Notes under the pieces: model-generated
What the model saw: the letters and a program-made list of their open reading frames with translations, nothing else
Database searches by the model: none
Told to the model about the DNA's origin: nothing
Source of the DNA: Allobosea sp. CS1GBMeth4
GTDB lineage: Bacteria; Pseudomonadota; Alphaproteobacteria; Rhizobiales; Beijerinckiaceae
Reading direction: 5' to 3'
DNA length: 64,000 bases
Assembly (NCBI RefSeq): GCF_900185715.1
Contig: NZ_FYAS01000031.1
Coordinates: forward strand, 124,001 to 188,000
Position numbers and translations under genes: made by a program
Shown here: positions 45,038 through 54,495 of the stretch, one piece after another
How positions within the stretch are numbered: the stretch's first letter is position 1
Layout: each line of letters starts with the position of its first letter

Positions 45038-48000
45038 TCAAATCCCGATCGGGCGGCGCAGGTCGAGGGTCATCGGGAACTCCGGACTACGCTCTTCCGC
45101 GGGAATCGCCAGCAGCCCGGGACTATGGCCGATCGCCTCGAAGCGGGCCAGCCTCCTGGCTTCCGCCTCGTAGGAATTCACAGGCGGCGTCTCGTAATTG
45201 CGACCGCCCGGATGGGCGACGTGATAGACGCAGCCGCCGAGCGAGCGCCCCGCCCAGCTATCGACGATGTCGAAGGTCAGGGGCGCATGCACCGCAATCG
45301 TCGGGTGGAGCCCGGAGGCCGGCTGCCAGGCCTTGAAGCGCAGCCCGGCGATGCTGATCCCGGCGGCGACCTCGGTCATCGGCAGCGCCCGCCCGTTGCA
45401 GGCGATCACATGCCGGCCGGGCGTCAGCCCGCTCGCCTTGACCTGCAGCCGCTCCACCGAGCTGTCGACATAGCGCACCGTGCCGCCGATCGCGCCCTCC
45501 TCGCCCATCACGTGCCAGGGCTCGAGCGCCTGGCGCAGTTCGAGCTCGACCCCGCCATGGTTGACCTTGCCGTAGAAGGGGAAGCGGAATTCGTGCTGCG
45601 CCGCGAACCAGCTCGGGTCGAGCCGGTAGCCGGCCCGTTCGAGATCGGCGAGCACGTCGCGGAAATCCTGCCAGACGATCTCCGGCAGCATGAAACGATC
45701 GTGCAGGCTGGTGCCCCAGCGCACCAGCCTGCCGGCTTGCGGCTCCCGCCAGAACCAGGCGATCAGCGCCCGGATCAGCACTTGCTGCGCCAGCGACATG
45801 CGCGCATCCGGCGGCATCTCGAAGGAGCGGAACTCGATCAGCCCGAGCCGTCCCGTCGGCCCGTCCGGCGAATAGAGCTTGTCGATGCAGATCTCGGTGC
45901 GGTGGGTGTTGCCGGAGACGTCGATCAGCAGGTTGCGGTAGAGCCGGTCGACAAGCCAGAGCGGAATCCCGGGCTCGCCCGGCTCCGGCGTCTGCGCCAG
46001 CGCGATCTCGAGCTCGTAGAGCTGGTCGTGCCGGGCCTCGTCGATGCGCGGCGCCTGGCTGGTCGGGCCGATGAACAGGCCGGAGAACAGGTAGGACAGC
46101 GCGGGGTGGCGCTGCCAGTAGACAACGATGCTCTTGAGCAGGTCGGGCCTGCGCAGGAACGGGCTGTCGGCCGGCGTCACGCCGCCGAGCACGACATGGT
46201 TGCCGCCGCCCGTGCCGGTATGGCGGCCATCGACCATGAACTTCTCGGCGCCGAGCCGCGACTGGCGCGCTTCCTCGTAGACGCCCCGGGTGATCGCGAC
46301 GGCCTCGGCCCAGGTCCTCGCGGGATGGATGTTGACCTCGATCACGCCGGGGTCGGGCGTGACCTTGATGATGTTGAGGCGAGGGTCGTGCGGCGGCGCA
46401 TAGCCCTCGATATGGACGGGCTGGCCGTGCGCTTCCGCCGCCGCCTCGATGCTGGCGATCAGGTCGAGATAGTCCTCCAGCCGCTCGACCGGCGGCAGGA
46501 AGACGCAGAGCACGCCGTCGCGAACTTCCAGGCTGAGCGCGGTGCGCACCGCCGCGGCGCCGAGCTCCTGCTCGACGATCTCCTGGCGCGGCGCTTGCGG
46601 CGCGGCGCTCGCGGCCGGGCGGGTCGGCTGCACCGGCCCGTCGAAGACCGGCGGCGGGTCGGCGGCGAGCGGCGCTCCGGGCGAAGCGGCCGCGGCGGGC
46701 GGCAGCGGCCCGCGCGGCTCCATCGGGTCCTGCGGGTGGACATGCGGATAGGCACTCGCCGGCACATGCGGCAGCGAGCCGAGGGGCAGACGGAAGCCGA
46801 CCGGCGAGTCGCCCGGCACCAGGAACAGCTTGCCGCGCCGCAGCGTCCACTTCTCCGAACGCCAGCGCCGGTCGCCCGCCGCCGCCTGCCAGCGCTGTAC
46901 CGGGATGACATAGCCGCTCGGCCTGCCGAGGCCGCGCTCGAACACGCGCACCATGCGCGCGCGCTCCTCCGGGTCGGAGAGCTTCGGATCGAGCGGATCG
47001 ACATTGTCCGGCAGCTGGCCTTCCTTCAGCAGCCAGTGGCCGGTGTCCTCATAGGCGGGCAGCACATACTCGGCGCCGAGGCCGAGCCGCTCGGACAGAT
47101 TTGCGGCGAGCGTCTCGACCGCGGCCGGCGTCGGTGCAGCCTCGCGCTCGCGGTCGTCGCCGGTCCCGGCGCCGGGCTCGCGCGCGATCAGTGCGGCGTT
47201 GCGCCAGATCGGCTCGCCGTCCTGGCGCCAGTAGAGCGCGAAGGCCCAGCGCGGCAGGCTCTCGCCCGGATACCATTTGCCCTGGCCGTAATGCAGCATG
47301 CCGCCCGGGGCGAACCGCTCGCGCAGACGGCGGATCAGGACATCGGCGCGTTCGCGCTTGGTCGGGCCGACGGCGGCGGTGTTCCATTCCTCGCCGGTCT
47401 GGTCGTCGACCGAGACGAAGGTCGGCTCGCCGCCCATGGTCAGCCGGACGTCCTGCGCCTGCAGGTCGGCCTCGACCTTTTCGCCGAGTGCGTCGAGCTC
47501 GGCCCAGGATCCGTCGGAGAAGGGCAGGGTGATGCGCGGCACCTCGTGCACGCGCGCGACGCTCATCTCGAAGCCGAACTGCGTCTCGGCATAGCTCGCT
47601 ACGCCGCTGACCGGCGCGGCCGAGCGGTAATGCGGCGTCGCCGCCAGCGGCAGGTGACCCTCGCCGGTGAGCAGCCCCGAGGTCGGGTCGAGCCCGATCC
47701 AGCCGGCACCGGGAATGTAGACCTCGGCCCAGGCGTGCAGGTCGGTGAAATCCTTGTCGGTGCCACGCGGCCCTTCCAGCGGATCGATGTCCGCCTTCAT
47801 CTGGATCAGGTAGCCGGAGACGAAGCGGGCGGCGAGGCCGAGATGGCGCAGGATCTGGACGAGCAGCCAGGAGGTGTCGCGGCAGGAGCCGGATTTGAGC
47901 CCGAGCGTCTGCTCGGGCTCCTGCACGCCCGGCTCCAACCGGATGCCGTAGGCGATCAGGCGCTGCAGCCGGGCATTGAGGTCGACGATGAAGTTGACGG

Positions 48001-48421
48001 TGTTGGTCTTGTCGCGCGGGATCGAGGCCAGGAAATCGGCGAAGAGCGGCCCGGCCTCCTCCCTGACGAGGTAGGGCGCGAGCTCGTCATGCAACTCCTC
48101 GGGATAGGCGAAGGGGAAGTCCTCGGCCTCGCTCGCCACGAAGAAGTCGAACGGGTTGACCACCGCGAGCTCCGTGACGAGGTCGACCTCGATACGGAAC
48201 TCGGTCACGGGTTCGGGGAAGACGTAGCGCGCCAGCCAGTTGCCGTTCGGGTCCTGCTGCCAGTTCACGAAATGCTGCGCCGGCGTGACCTTGAGCGAAT
48301 AGCTCTTCACCGCCGAGCGGCAATGCGGCGCCGGCCGCAGCCGGATGATCTGGGGGCCGAGCGTGACCGGGCGGTCGTAGCGGTAATGGGTGAGGTGGTG
48401 CAGTGCGGCGATGATGGCCAA
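45038..48421 (-). CDS. Large transglutaminase-DUF2126 protein
   Basis: The product of about 1127 residues begins with a bacterial transglutaminase N-terminal domain ([20 protein letters not shown]), then a transglutaminase core with [10 protein letters not shown] (Cys about 180), [15 protein letters not shown] (His about 228) and [10 protein letters not shown] (Asp about 242). From about residue 330 the DUF2126 region runs to the end ([40 protein letters not shown]), interrupted by a Pro/Ala-rich linker. I choose TTG 48421, giving MAIIAALHH like relatives, with AGGGGTGA upstream; the frame is open to 48499. It is the first gene of the leftward operon. Confidence 0.88.
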   Translation of the reverse strand: MAIIAALHHLTHYRYDRPVTLGPQIIRLRPAPHCRSAVKSYSLKVTPAQHFVNWQQDPNGNWLARYVFPEPVTEFRIEVDLVTELAVVNPFDFFVASEAEDFPFAYPEELHDELAPYLVREEAGPLFADFLASIPRDKTNTVNFIVDLNARLQRLIAYGIRLEPGVQEPEQTLGLKSGSCRDTSWLLVQILRHLGLAARFVSGYLIQMKADIDPLEGPRGTDKDFTDLHAWAEVYIPGAGWIGLDPTSGLLTGEGHLPLAATPHYRSAAPVSGVASYAETQFGFEMSVARVHEVPRITLPFSDGSWAELDALGEKVEADLQAQDVRLTMGGEPTFVSVDDQTGEEWNTAAVGPTKRERADVLIRRLRERFAPGGMLHYGQGKWYPGESLPRWAFALYWRQDGEPIWRNAALIAREPGAGTGDDREREAAPTPAAVETLAANLSERLGLGAEYVLPAYEDTGHWLLKEGQLPDNVDPLDPKLSDPEERARMVRVFERGLGRPSGYVIPVQRWQAAAGDRRWRSEKWTLRRGKLFLVPGDSPVGFRLPLGSLPHVPASAYPHVHPQDPMEPRGPLPPAAAASPGAPLAADPPPVFDGPVQPTRPAASAAPQAPRQEIVEQELGAAAVRTALSLEVRDGVLCVFLPPVERLEDYLDLIASIEAAAEAHGQPVHIEGYAPPHDPRLNIIKVTPDPGVIEVNIHPARTWAEAVAITRGVYEEARQSRLGAEKFMVDGRHTGTGGGNHVVLGGVTPADSPFLRRPDLLKSIVVYWQRHPALSYLFSGLFIGPTSQAPRIDEARHDQLYELEIALAQTPEPGEPGIPLWLVDRLYRNLLIDVSGNTHRTEICIDKLYSPDGPTGRLGLIEFRSFEMPPDARMSLAQQVLIRALIAWFWREPQAGRLVRWGTSLHDRFMLPEIVWQDFRDVLADLERAGYRLDPSWFAAQHEFRFPFYGKVNHGGVELELRQALEPWHVMGEEGAIGGTVRYVDSSVERLQVKASGLTPGRHVIACNGRALPMTEVAAGISIAGLRFKAWQPASGLHPTIAVHAPLTFDIVDSWAGRSLGGCVYHVAHPGGRNYETPPVNSYEAEARRLARFEAIGHSPGLLAIPAEERSPEFPMTLDLRRPIGI

Positions 48422-48659
48422 GAGCTCACCCCTGCTTTGCCTGGCGCGCTGCTCCGCACGTGCAGGCTCCCGAACGGCCCGGCCGGCCGATTCCGCCACG
48501 ATAGCGGCAGAGAAGAGCGGGGCAAGCCGCTTGCTGAGCAGAAATGCGCCGGCAATTCAGGCTGTTGCGCAACAAGCGTGCAAGCGCGCCCGGTTTGCCG
48601 GAAAGTCGTTCGGCACCCGCTGGACATCGGACACGATCTGGCCACAGAGTGCGCGCCAA

Positions 48660-48679
48660 CGGGCACCCGGGAGTGCCCG
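48660..48679 (+). promoter_or_regulatory. Hairpin in the leader of the peptide-type ABC operon
   Basis: CGGGCAC-CCGGGA-GTGCCCG forms a perfect 7-bp stem ending 23 bases before the ATG of the binding-protein gene. There is no T-run. It lies in the 281-bp gap between the divergent DUF2126 and binding-protein genes, which otherwise shows nothing clear. Confidence 0.3.
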
Positions 48680-48702
48680 CGGACAGCACAACGGGGAATT
48701 CC

Positions 48703-50292
48703 ATGCGTCATGTTGTGAAACTGATGGCGGCCTCCGCCTTCGCCGCTCTGCTGGCGACGACCGCCCAGGCCCAGACGCCCAAAGACACCATCGTCATGGC
48801 CAAGCAGATCGACGACATCATCACGCTCGATCCGGCCGAGGCCTTCGAGTTCTCGGGCGTCGAGGTCGGCGCCAACGTCTACGACAAGCTGATCGGCGTC
48901 GATCTCAAGAACAACAACGCCCTCGTCGGCGAGCTCGCCCAGAGCTGGACGGTCAGCCCCGACAACCTGACCTACACCTTCAAGCTCCGGCCCGGGGTCA
49001 AGTTCCACTCCGGCAATCCGCTCACCGCCGCCGACGTGGTCTATTCCTTCCAGCGCGCGGTGACGCTGAACAAGTCGCCGGGCTTCATCCTCACCCAGTT
49101 CGGCCTGAACAAGGATACGGTGCTCGACAAGGTGAAGGCCGTCGACGACCAGACCGTGTCGGTCACGGTCTCCAAGCCCTTCGCGCCGAGCTTCTTCCTC
49201 AACTGCCTGACCTCGGGCGTCGCCGGCATCGTCGATTCCAAGCTCGTCAAGGCCAACGAGAAGGATGGCGACTGGGGCAATGCCTGGCTCAAGCTGAACT
49301 CGGCCGGCTCCGGCGCCTACAAGGTCCGCGCCTATCGCCCGAACGAGCAATACGCGCTCGACGCCAACGAGAGCTGGTACAAGGGTGCGCCCAAGACCAA
49401 GCGCGTCATCGTCCGCCACGTCGCCGAGCCGGCCTCGCAGCGCCTGCTGCTGGAGAAGGGCGACATCGACATCGCGCGCAACCTCTCCAAGGACCAGCTC
49501 GCCGCGGTCAAGAGCAACGCCAACGTCAAGATCGTCCAGGGCGACAAGGGCTACATCCTCTATCTCGGCCTGAACCAGAAGAATCCGAACCTCGCCAAGC
49601 CCGAGGTCCGCGAGGCACTGAAATGGCTGGTCGACTACGAGTCGATCGAACGCAACATCGTCGAGGGCACCTACAAGGGCCACGAGGCCTTCCTGCCCAA
49701 GGGCTTCCTCGGCGCCATCGACGACAAGCCCTACAAGCTCGACGTCGCCAAGGCCAAGGAGCTGCTCGCCAAGGCCGGCCTGTCGAACGGCTTCACCGTC
49801 ACCATGGACACGCGCTCGGTCTCGCCGATCACCGACATCGCCCAGGCGATCCAGTCGACCTGGGCCCAGGCCGGCATCAAGCTCGAGATCATCCCCGGCG
49901 ACGGCAAGCAGACGCTGACCAAGTACCGCGCCCGCACCCATGACATCTATATCGGCCAGTGGGGTCCGGACTATCTCGACCCGCACACCAATGCCGAGAC
50001 CTTCGCCATCAACGAGGACAATGGCGAGGACGCCAAGTCGAAGACGCTCGCCTGGCGCAATGCCTGGGACATCCCGGAGATGACCAAGATCACCCAGGCC
50101 AACGTGCTCGAGACCGACGCGGCCAAGCGCGCCGCCGTCTATGGCGACCTTCAGCGCCAGCATCAGAAGGTCTCGCCCTTCGTCATCATGTTCCAGCAGA
50201 TCGAAGTCTCGGCGCAGCGCAAGGGCGTCGACAACTGGGTGATCGGACCGAGCTCCGACACCAATTTCTACGCTCCGATCACCAAGAACTGA
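48703..50292 (+). CDS. ABC transporter substrate-binding protein, family 5 (peptide/opine type)
   Basis: The 529-residue exported protein has a signal peptide ending near TTAQAQ (about residue 24). The mature start KDTIVMAKQIDDIITLDPAE and ELAQSWTVSPDNLTYTFKLR, then RPGVKFHSGNPLTAADVVYS, are typical of the SBP_bac_5 family that binds di-/oligopeptides, opines or glutathione. ATG 48703 follows a weak GGGGAA. It is the first gene of a five-gene importer operon (binding protein, two permeases, two ATPases) interrupted by two family C palindromes. Substrate class beyond peptide-like is not certain. Confidence 0.93.
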   Translation: MRHVVKLMAASAFAALLATTAQAQTPKDTIVMAKQIDDIITLDPAEAFEFSGVEVGANVYDKLIGVDLKNNNALVGELAQSWTVSPDNLTYTFKLRPGVKFHSGNPLTAADVVYSFQRAVTLNKSPGFILTQFGLNKDTVLDKVKAVDDQTVSVTVSKPFAPSFFLNCLTSGVAGIVDSKLVKANEKDGDWGNAWLKLNSAGSGAYKVRAYRPNEQYALDANESWYKGAPKTKRVIVRHVAEPASQRLLLEKGDIDIARNLSKDQLAAVKSNANVKIVQGDKGYILYLGLNQKNPNLAKPEVREALKWLVDYESIERNIVEGTYKGHEAFLPKGFLGAIDDKPYKLDVAKAKELLAKAGLSNGFTVTMDTRSVSPITDIAQAIQSTWAQAGIKLEIIPGDGKQTLTKYRARTHDIYIGQWGPDYLDPHTNAETFAINEDNGEDAKSKTLAWRNAWDIPEMTKITQANVLETDAAKRAAVYGDLQRQHQKVSPFVIMFQQIEVSAQRKGVDNWVIGPSSDTNFYAPITKN

Positions 50293-50313
50293 GGCGTTTC
50301 GTCGAGCCGCTAC

Positions 50314-50459
50314 CGTCATTCCGGGGCAGCGCCAGCGGCGAGCCCCGGAAACCATGAACACGGCCCCTGGGCGAGAGTGGCCAGCGCCGTGACAGCTCGC
50401 TAATCGCGCTTTCATGGATTCCGGGCCCAGGCCTTCGGCCTGCCCCGGAGAAACCGACG
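50314..50459. repeat. Intergenic palindromic repeat, family C copy 2
   Basis: The element starts CGTCATTCCGGGGCAG and ends TGCCCCGGAGAAACCGACG; inner arms include GGAAACCATGAAC and CATGGATTCCGGG. It begins 21 bases after the binding-protein stop and precedes the first permease gene of the same importer. Confidence 0.85.
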
Positions 50460-50518
50460 TGGCCCCGCCCCGCGAGGGCGGGCGATGCCTCCAAGAACAA
50501 GAAAGGACGGAGCCGACG

Positions 50519-51586
50519 ATGGTCGCCATCAGTGCACCGACTCCACCCGCCCCGCCGCGCGCCAGGGGCCGCGCCGCCCGCTGGGCCAAGATCCTCGGCC
50601 GCGAACTGACCACGGTCGCGATCACCATCTTCGGCCTGCTGCTGGTCACCTTCCTGATCGCCCGCGTCATGCCGATCGACCCGGTCCTCGCCGTGGTCGG
50701 CGACCGGGCTCCGGCCGACGTCTACGAGAAGGCGCGGCTCGCGCTCGGCCTCGACAAGCCGTATTGGCAGCAATTCGCCATCTATATCGGCAAGGTCTTC
50801 ACGGGCGATCTCGGAACCTCCGTGCTGACGGCCCAGAAGGTCACCGACGACATCAAGACGGTGTTCCCGGCGACGCTGGAGCTGGCGACCCTCGGCACGC
50901 TGATCGGCGCGGCCCTCGGGGTGCCGCTCGGCATCCTCGCCGCCGTCAACCAGGGCCGCTGGGTCGACCAGATCGCCCGCGTCATCGGGCTGGTCGGCTA
51001 TTCCATCCCGGTCTTCTGGCTCGGGCTGATGGGGCTGCTGCTGTTCTACGCCAAGCTCGGCTGGGTGGCCGGGCCCGGCCGCCTCTCGATCGCCTACCAG
51101 GATTTCGTCACGCCGGTGACGGGCCTCGTCATGCTCGATGCCGCCATGCAGGGCGAATGGGAGGCGTGCTGGGACGCCTTCTGGCACCTGATCCTGCCGG
51201 CGTCGGTGCTCGGACTGCTGTCGGTCGCCTATATCAGCCGCATGACCCGCAGCTTCATGATCGCCGAGCTGCAGCAGCAATATGTCGTCGCGGCGCGGGT
51301 GAAGGGCCTGTCGGAATGGCGCGTCGTCTGCGGCCATGCGCTGCGCAACGCCGTCGTACCGCTCGTCACCGTGATCGCGCTCTCCTACATGCACCTGCTC
51401 GAAGGCTCGGTGCTGACCGAGACCATCTTCGCCTGGCCGGGCCTCGGCCGCTACCTCACCAACGCGCTGCTCAACGCCGACATGAACGCGGTGCTCGGCG
51501 GCACGCTGGTGGTCGGCGCCGTCTTCATCGCGGTCAACCTGTTCTCCGACATTCTCGGCCGGCTGGCCGACCCGCGGGCGCGCTGA
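50519..51586 (+). CDS. ABC transporter permease, DppB/OppB type
   Basis: The 355-residue inner-membrane protein has six helices and the DppB-type coupling segment with YVVAARVKGLSEWRVVCGHA and ALRNAVVPLVTVIAL. An extra soluble segment (about residues 185-225) is normal for this class. ATG 50519 has AAAGGACGGAG upstream. It pairs with the permease encoded at 51598, whose start follows 11 bases after this stop. It transports the substrate delivered by the protein encoded at 48703. Confidence 0.93.
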   Translation: MVAISAPTPPAPPRARGRAARWAKILGRELTTVAITIFGLLLVTFLIARVMPIDPVLAVVGDRAPADVYEKARLALGLDKPYWQQFAIYIGKVFTGDLGTSVLTAQKVTDDIKTVFPATLELATLGTLIGAALGVPLGILAAVNQGRWVDQIARVIGLVGYSIPVFWLGLMGLLLFYAKLGWVAGPGRLSIAYQDFVTPVTGLVMLDAAMQGEWEACWDAFWHLILPASVLGLLSVAYISRMTRSFMIAELQQQYVVAARVKGLSEWRVVCGHALRNAVVPLVTVIALSYMHLLEGSVLTETIFAWPGLGRYLTNALLNADMNAVLGGTLVVGAVFIAVNLFSDILGRLADPRAR

Positions 51587-51597
51587 GGAGGATGGCC

Positions 51598-52512
51598 ATG
51601 GCAGACCACGCTTCCTCCGCCCCCGTCACCTGGCATGCCTGGCTGACCACGACCTCGCCGGAATCGCGCCGGCAGGCCAGGCTCGGCCAGCTCTACCGGC
51701 AATGGCTCGCCTTCCGGAAGAATCCGGCCGCCGTCGCGGGCCTGCTGATCGTCGTCGCGCTGCTGCTGCTCGCGGCCTTCGCGCCGCTGATCGCACCGCA
51801 CGACCCGCTCGCCCAGGCGCTCGACCAGCGCCTGCTCGCGCCGTCCGCCCGCAATCTGTTCGGCACCGACGCGCTCGGCCGCGACATCTTCAGCCGCGTC
51901 GTCTACGGCACCCGCGTCACGCTGGTGATCGTGATGCTCGTCGTCGTCACCGTCGGGCCGCTCGGTCTCCTGATCGGCTGCGCTGCCGGCTATTTCGGTG
52001 GCTGGGTCGACACCGTGCTGATGCGCATCACCGACGTCTTCCTCGCCTTCCCGCGCCTGGTCCTGGCGCTCGCCTTCGTCGCGGCGCTCGGCCCTGGCCT
52101 CGAGAACGCGGTCATCGCCATCGCCTGCACGGCCTGGCCGCCCTATGCCCGCGTCGCCCGCGCCGAGACGATGATCATCCGCAATGCCGACTACATCTCG
52201 GCGATGCGCCTGCAGGGGGCGAGCCAGATGCGGATCGTGCTGAAGCATGTCGTGCCGATGTGCGTGCCTTCGCTGATCGTGCGCACCACCTACGACATGG
52301 CCGGCATCATCATCATCGCCGCCGGCCTCGGCTTCCTTGGTCTCGGTGCCCAGCCGCCGATCCCGGAATGGGGCGCGATGATCTCGACGGGCCGCGAGCA
52401 GATCTTCGATCAATGGTGGGTCGCGACCTTCCCCGGCATCGCCATCTGCGTCGTCGCGCTCGGCTTCAACCTGCTCGGCGACGGGCTGCGCGACGTGCTG
52501 GATGCGAGGTGA
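51598..52512 (+). CDS. ABC transporter permease, DppC/OppC type
   Basis: The 304-residue membrane protein has an N-terminal OppC-type cytoplasmic leader and helix, then six core helices. FGTDALGRDIFSRVVYGTRV and DYISAMRLQGASQMRIVLKH (the ATPase-coupling loop) are diagnostic. The second of two in-frame ATGs (51598) is chosen because AGGAGG sits 6 bases upstream; the first (51592) directly abuts it. It forms the heterodimeric channel with the product of the gene upstream. Confidence 0.93.
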   Translation: MADHASSAPVTWHAWLTTTSPESRRQARLGQLYRQWLAFRKNPAAVAGLLIVVALLLLAAFAPLIAPHDPLAQALDQRLLAPSARNLFGTDALGRDIFSRVVYGTRVTLVIVMLVVVTVGPLGLLIGCAAGYFGGWVDTVLMRITDVFLAFPRLVLALAFVAALGPGLENAVIAIACTAWPPYARVARAETMIIRNADYISAMRLQGASQMRIVLKHVVPMCVPSLIVRTTYDMAGIIIIAAGLGFLGLGAQPPIPEWGAMISTGREQIFDQWWVATFPGIAICVVALGFNLLGDGLRDVLDAR

Positions 52513-52517
52513 GCCCC

Positions 52518-53357
52518 ATGGCTGACGCAGCTCTGCTGAGGCTCGACGACCTGCGCGTCGACTTCCACACCCCGACCGGCATCGTCAACGCGGTGCGCGG
52601 GCTGTCGTTCACCCTCGGCCGCGAGCGGCTCGGCATCGTCGGGGAATCCGGCTCCGGCAAGTCGATGACCGGCCGTGCCATCCTCGACCTGATCCCGCAT
52701 CCAGGCGTGGTCACGGCGAAGCGCATGGAATTCCGCGGCCAGGATCTGATGGCGATGGACAAGCGCAGCCGGCGCAAGCTGCGCGGCCGCCATATCTCCA
52801 TGGTGATGCAGGACCCGAAATTCTCGCTGAACCCGGTCCAGACGGTCGGTGACCAGATCGCCGAGGCCTATCGCGTTCACCACAAGGCGAGCGCGCGCGA
52901 GGCGAAGGAGCGCAGCCTCGCCATGCTGGAGGCGGTGCAGATCAGGGAGCCGGGGCGGGTCTACGACCTCTACCCGCACGAGGTCTCCGGCGGCATGGGC
53001 CAGCGCGTGATGATCGCGATGATGCTGATCGCCGAGCCGGAGATCCTGATCGCCGACGAGCCGACCTCGGCGCTCGACGTCACCGTGCAGCTGCAGGTGC
53101 TGAAGATCCTCGACGACCTCGTCACCAGCCGCGGCATGGGGCTGATCTTCATCAGCCACGATCTGCATCTGGTGAAATCGTTCTGCGACCGCGTCATCGT
53201 CATGTATGGCGGCAAGGCGATGGAGACACTGCCGGCCGGCGAGCTCGACCGCGCCCGGCACCCCTATACGCGCGGCCTGCTCGGCTGCCTGCCCGATCTC
53301 GACCATCCGCGCGAAACGCTCGCAACCCTCACCCGCGACCCGGCATGGCTGGCATGA
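52518..53357 (+). CDS. ABC transporter ATP-binding protein, DppD/OppD type
   Basis: The 279-residue ATPase has Walker A GESGSGKS (about residues 40-47), Q-loop MVMQDPKFSLNPVQTVGDQI, the signature VSGGMGQRVMIAMML (SGGMGQR in place of SGGQ), Walker B ILIADEPTSALD and the switch His in FISHDLHLV. It is shorter than many OppD proteins and lacks their long C-terminal oligopeptide/iron-sulfur extension, ending soon after RHPYTRGLLGCLPDL. It is 5 bases behind the DppC-type gene and is separated from its partner ATPase by a family C palindrome. Confidence 0.93.
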   Translation: MADAALLRLDDLRVDFHTPTGIVNAVRGLSFTLGRERLGIVGESGSGKSMTGRAILDLIPHPGVVTAKRMEFRGQDLMAMDKRSRRKLRGRHISMVMQDPKFSLNPVQTVGDQIAEAYRVHHKASAREAKERSLAMLEAVQIREPGRVYDLYPHEVSGGMGQRVMIAMMLIAEPEILIADEPTSALDVTVQLQVLKILDDLVTSRGMGLIFISHDLHLVKSFCDRVIVMYGGKAMETLPAGELDRARHPYTRGLLGCLPDLDHPRETLATLTRDPAWLA

Positions 53358-53365
53358 ACCTCCAC

Positions 53366-53510
53366 CGTCTTTCCGGGGCGTCGCGTAGCGACGAGCCCGG
53401 AATCCATAACCACTGCGATGGCAGAATGATGCGCGACCGGGGCCACCGGTCTTTCGAAGCCGGTGTTCATGGATTCCGGGCTCGGCCCTGCGGGCCGCCC
53501 CGGAAAGACG
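53366..53510. repeat. Intergenic palindromic repeat, family C copy 3
   Basis: The element starts CGTCTTTCCGGGGCGT and ends GCCGCCCCGGAAAGACG, with inner GGAATCCAT / ATGGATTCC arms. It begins 8 bases after the first ATPase stop and ends 13 bases before the second ATPase start, within one importer operon. Confidence 0.87.
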
Positions 53511-53523
53511 CAGAGGCGCTGGC

Positions 53524-54279
53524 ATGACCACGACCTCCGCGATCAACGTCGACAGGCTCAACGTCTCCTTCGGCGACTCGCATGTCGTGAAGGACCTCTC
53601 CTTCGCCGTCGCTCCGGGGGAGAGCTATGGCATCGTCGGCGAATCCGGCTCCGGCAAGTCGACCGTGCTGCGCGTGCTCGCCGGTCTCAACCGCGACTGG
53701 AGCGGCGAAGTCGACATCCTCGGCAAGCGCCAGCCCAAGCTCCGCGACAAGGCCTTCTATCGCGCCGTCCAGATGGTCTTCCAGGACCCTTACGGCTCCC
53801 TGCATCCGAAGAAGACCGTCGACGACACGCTGGCCGAGCCGCTCGCCATTCACGGCATCCGCGACGCCGAGGCGAAGATCAGCCGCGCCATGCAGGATGT
53901 CGGCCTGCCGACCTCCTTCCGCTTCCGCTATCCGCACCAGCTCTCCGGCGGCCAGCGCCAGCGCGTCGCCATCGCCCGCGCCCTCGTGCTGGAGCCGACC
54001 ATCCTGCTGCTCGACGAGCCGACCTCGGCGCTCGACGTCTCGATCCAGGCCGAGGTGCTGAACCTGCTGCAGGCGCTGCGCCATGAGCGCAAGCTCACCT
54101 ACATCCTCGTCAGTCACGATCTCGCCGTCGTCGGCCACATGTGCGAGCGTTTGCTGGTCATGCAGTTCGGCCGCGGCGTCGAGGAGATGACCGCCGCGAC
54201 GCTCGCCGCCCGCGCCCCGCAGACGGCCTACGCCCAGCAATTGCTGACTGCAAGCGAGGGATTTAGGAGGGCGGGGTAG
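53524..54279 (+). CDS. ABC transporter ATP-binding protein, DppF/OppF type
   Basis: The 251-residue ATPase has Walker A GESGSGKST (about residues 39-47), Q-loop QMVFQDPYGSLHPKKTVDD, the signature LSGGQRQRVAIARAL, Walker B ILLLDEPTSALD and switch His in LVSHDLAVV. It is the second ATPase of the peptide-type importer and probably forms a heterodimer with the product of the gene at 52518. It ends the operon; a family B palindrome follows 10 bases later and may serve as its transcript end. Confidence 0.94.
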   Translation: MTTTSAINVDRLNVSFGDSHVVKDLSFAVAPGESYGIVGESGSGKSTVLRVLAGLNRDWSGEVDILGKRQPKLRDKAFYRAVQMVFQDPYGSLHPKKTVDDTLAEPLAIHGIRDAEAKISRAMQDVGLPTSFRFRYPHQLSGGQRQRVAIARALVLEPTILLLDEPTSALDVSIQAEVLNLLQALRHERKLTYILVSHDLAVVGHMCERLLVMQFGRGVEEMTAATLAARAPQTAYAQQLLTASEGFRRAG

Positions 54280-54289
54280 TGTGACAGCG

Positions 54290-54397
54290 CGTCATGCTCG
54301 GGCTTGACCCGAGCATCTCAGGCCGGAAGAGTTCTGGCTTGGCGCCCGCTGGTCCTGAGATTCTCGGGTCTGCGCTACGCTCCGCCCGAGAATGACG
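54290..54397. repeat. Intergenic palindromic repeat, family B copy 4
   Basis: The element starts CGTCATGCTCGGGCTTGACC and ends CTCCGCCCGAGAATGACG, sharing both ends and the TTCTCGGGTCTGCGCT segment with copy 2 at 27596. It lies 10 bases after the last ABC gene and 98 bases before zwf. Confidence 0.85.
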
Positions 54398-54495
54398 GCA
54401 TAGCGGCCCTGTTGCCCAAAGCGTTTGGCAAGCTGCGCCCGTGGTCGCATTGTCATCGCGGGAGTCGGCTCGACTGGCCCGATCAGGAGTAAGCC

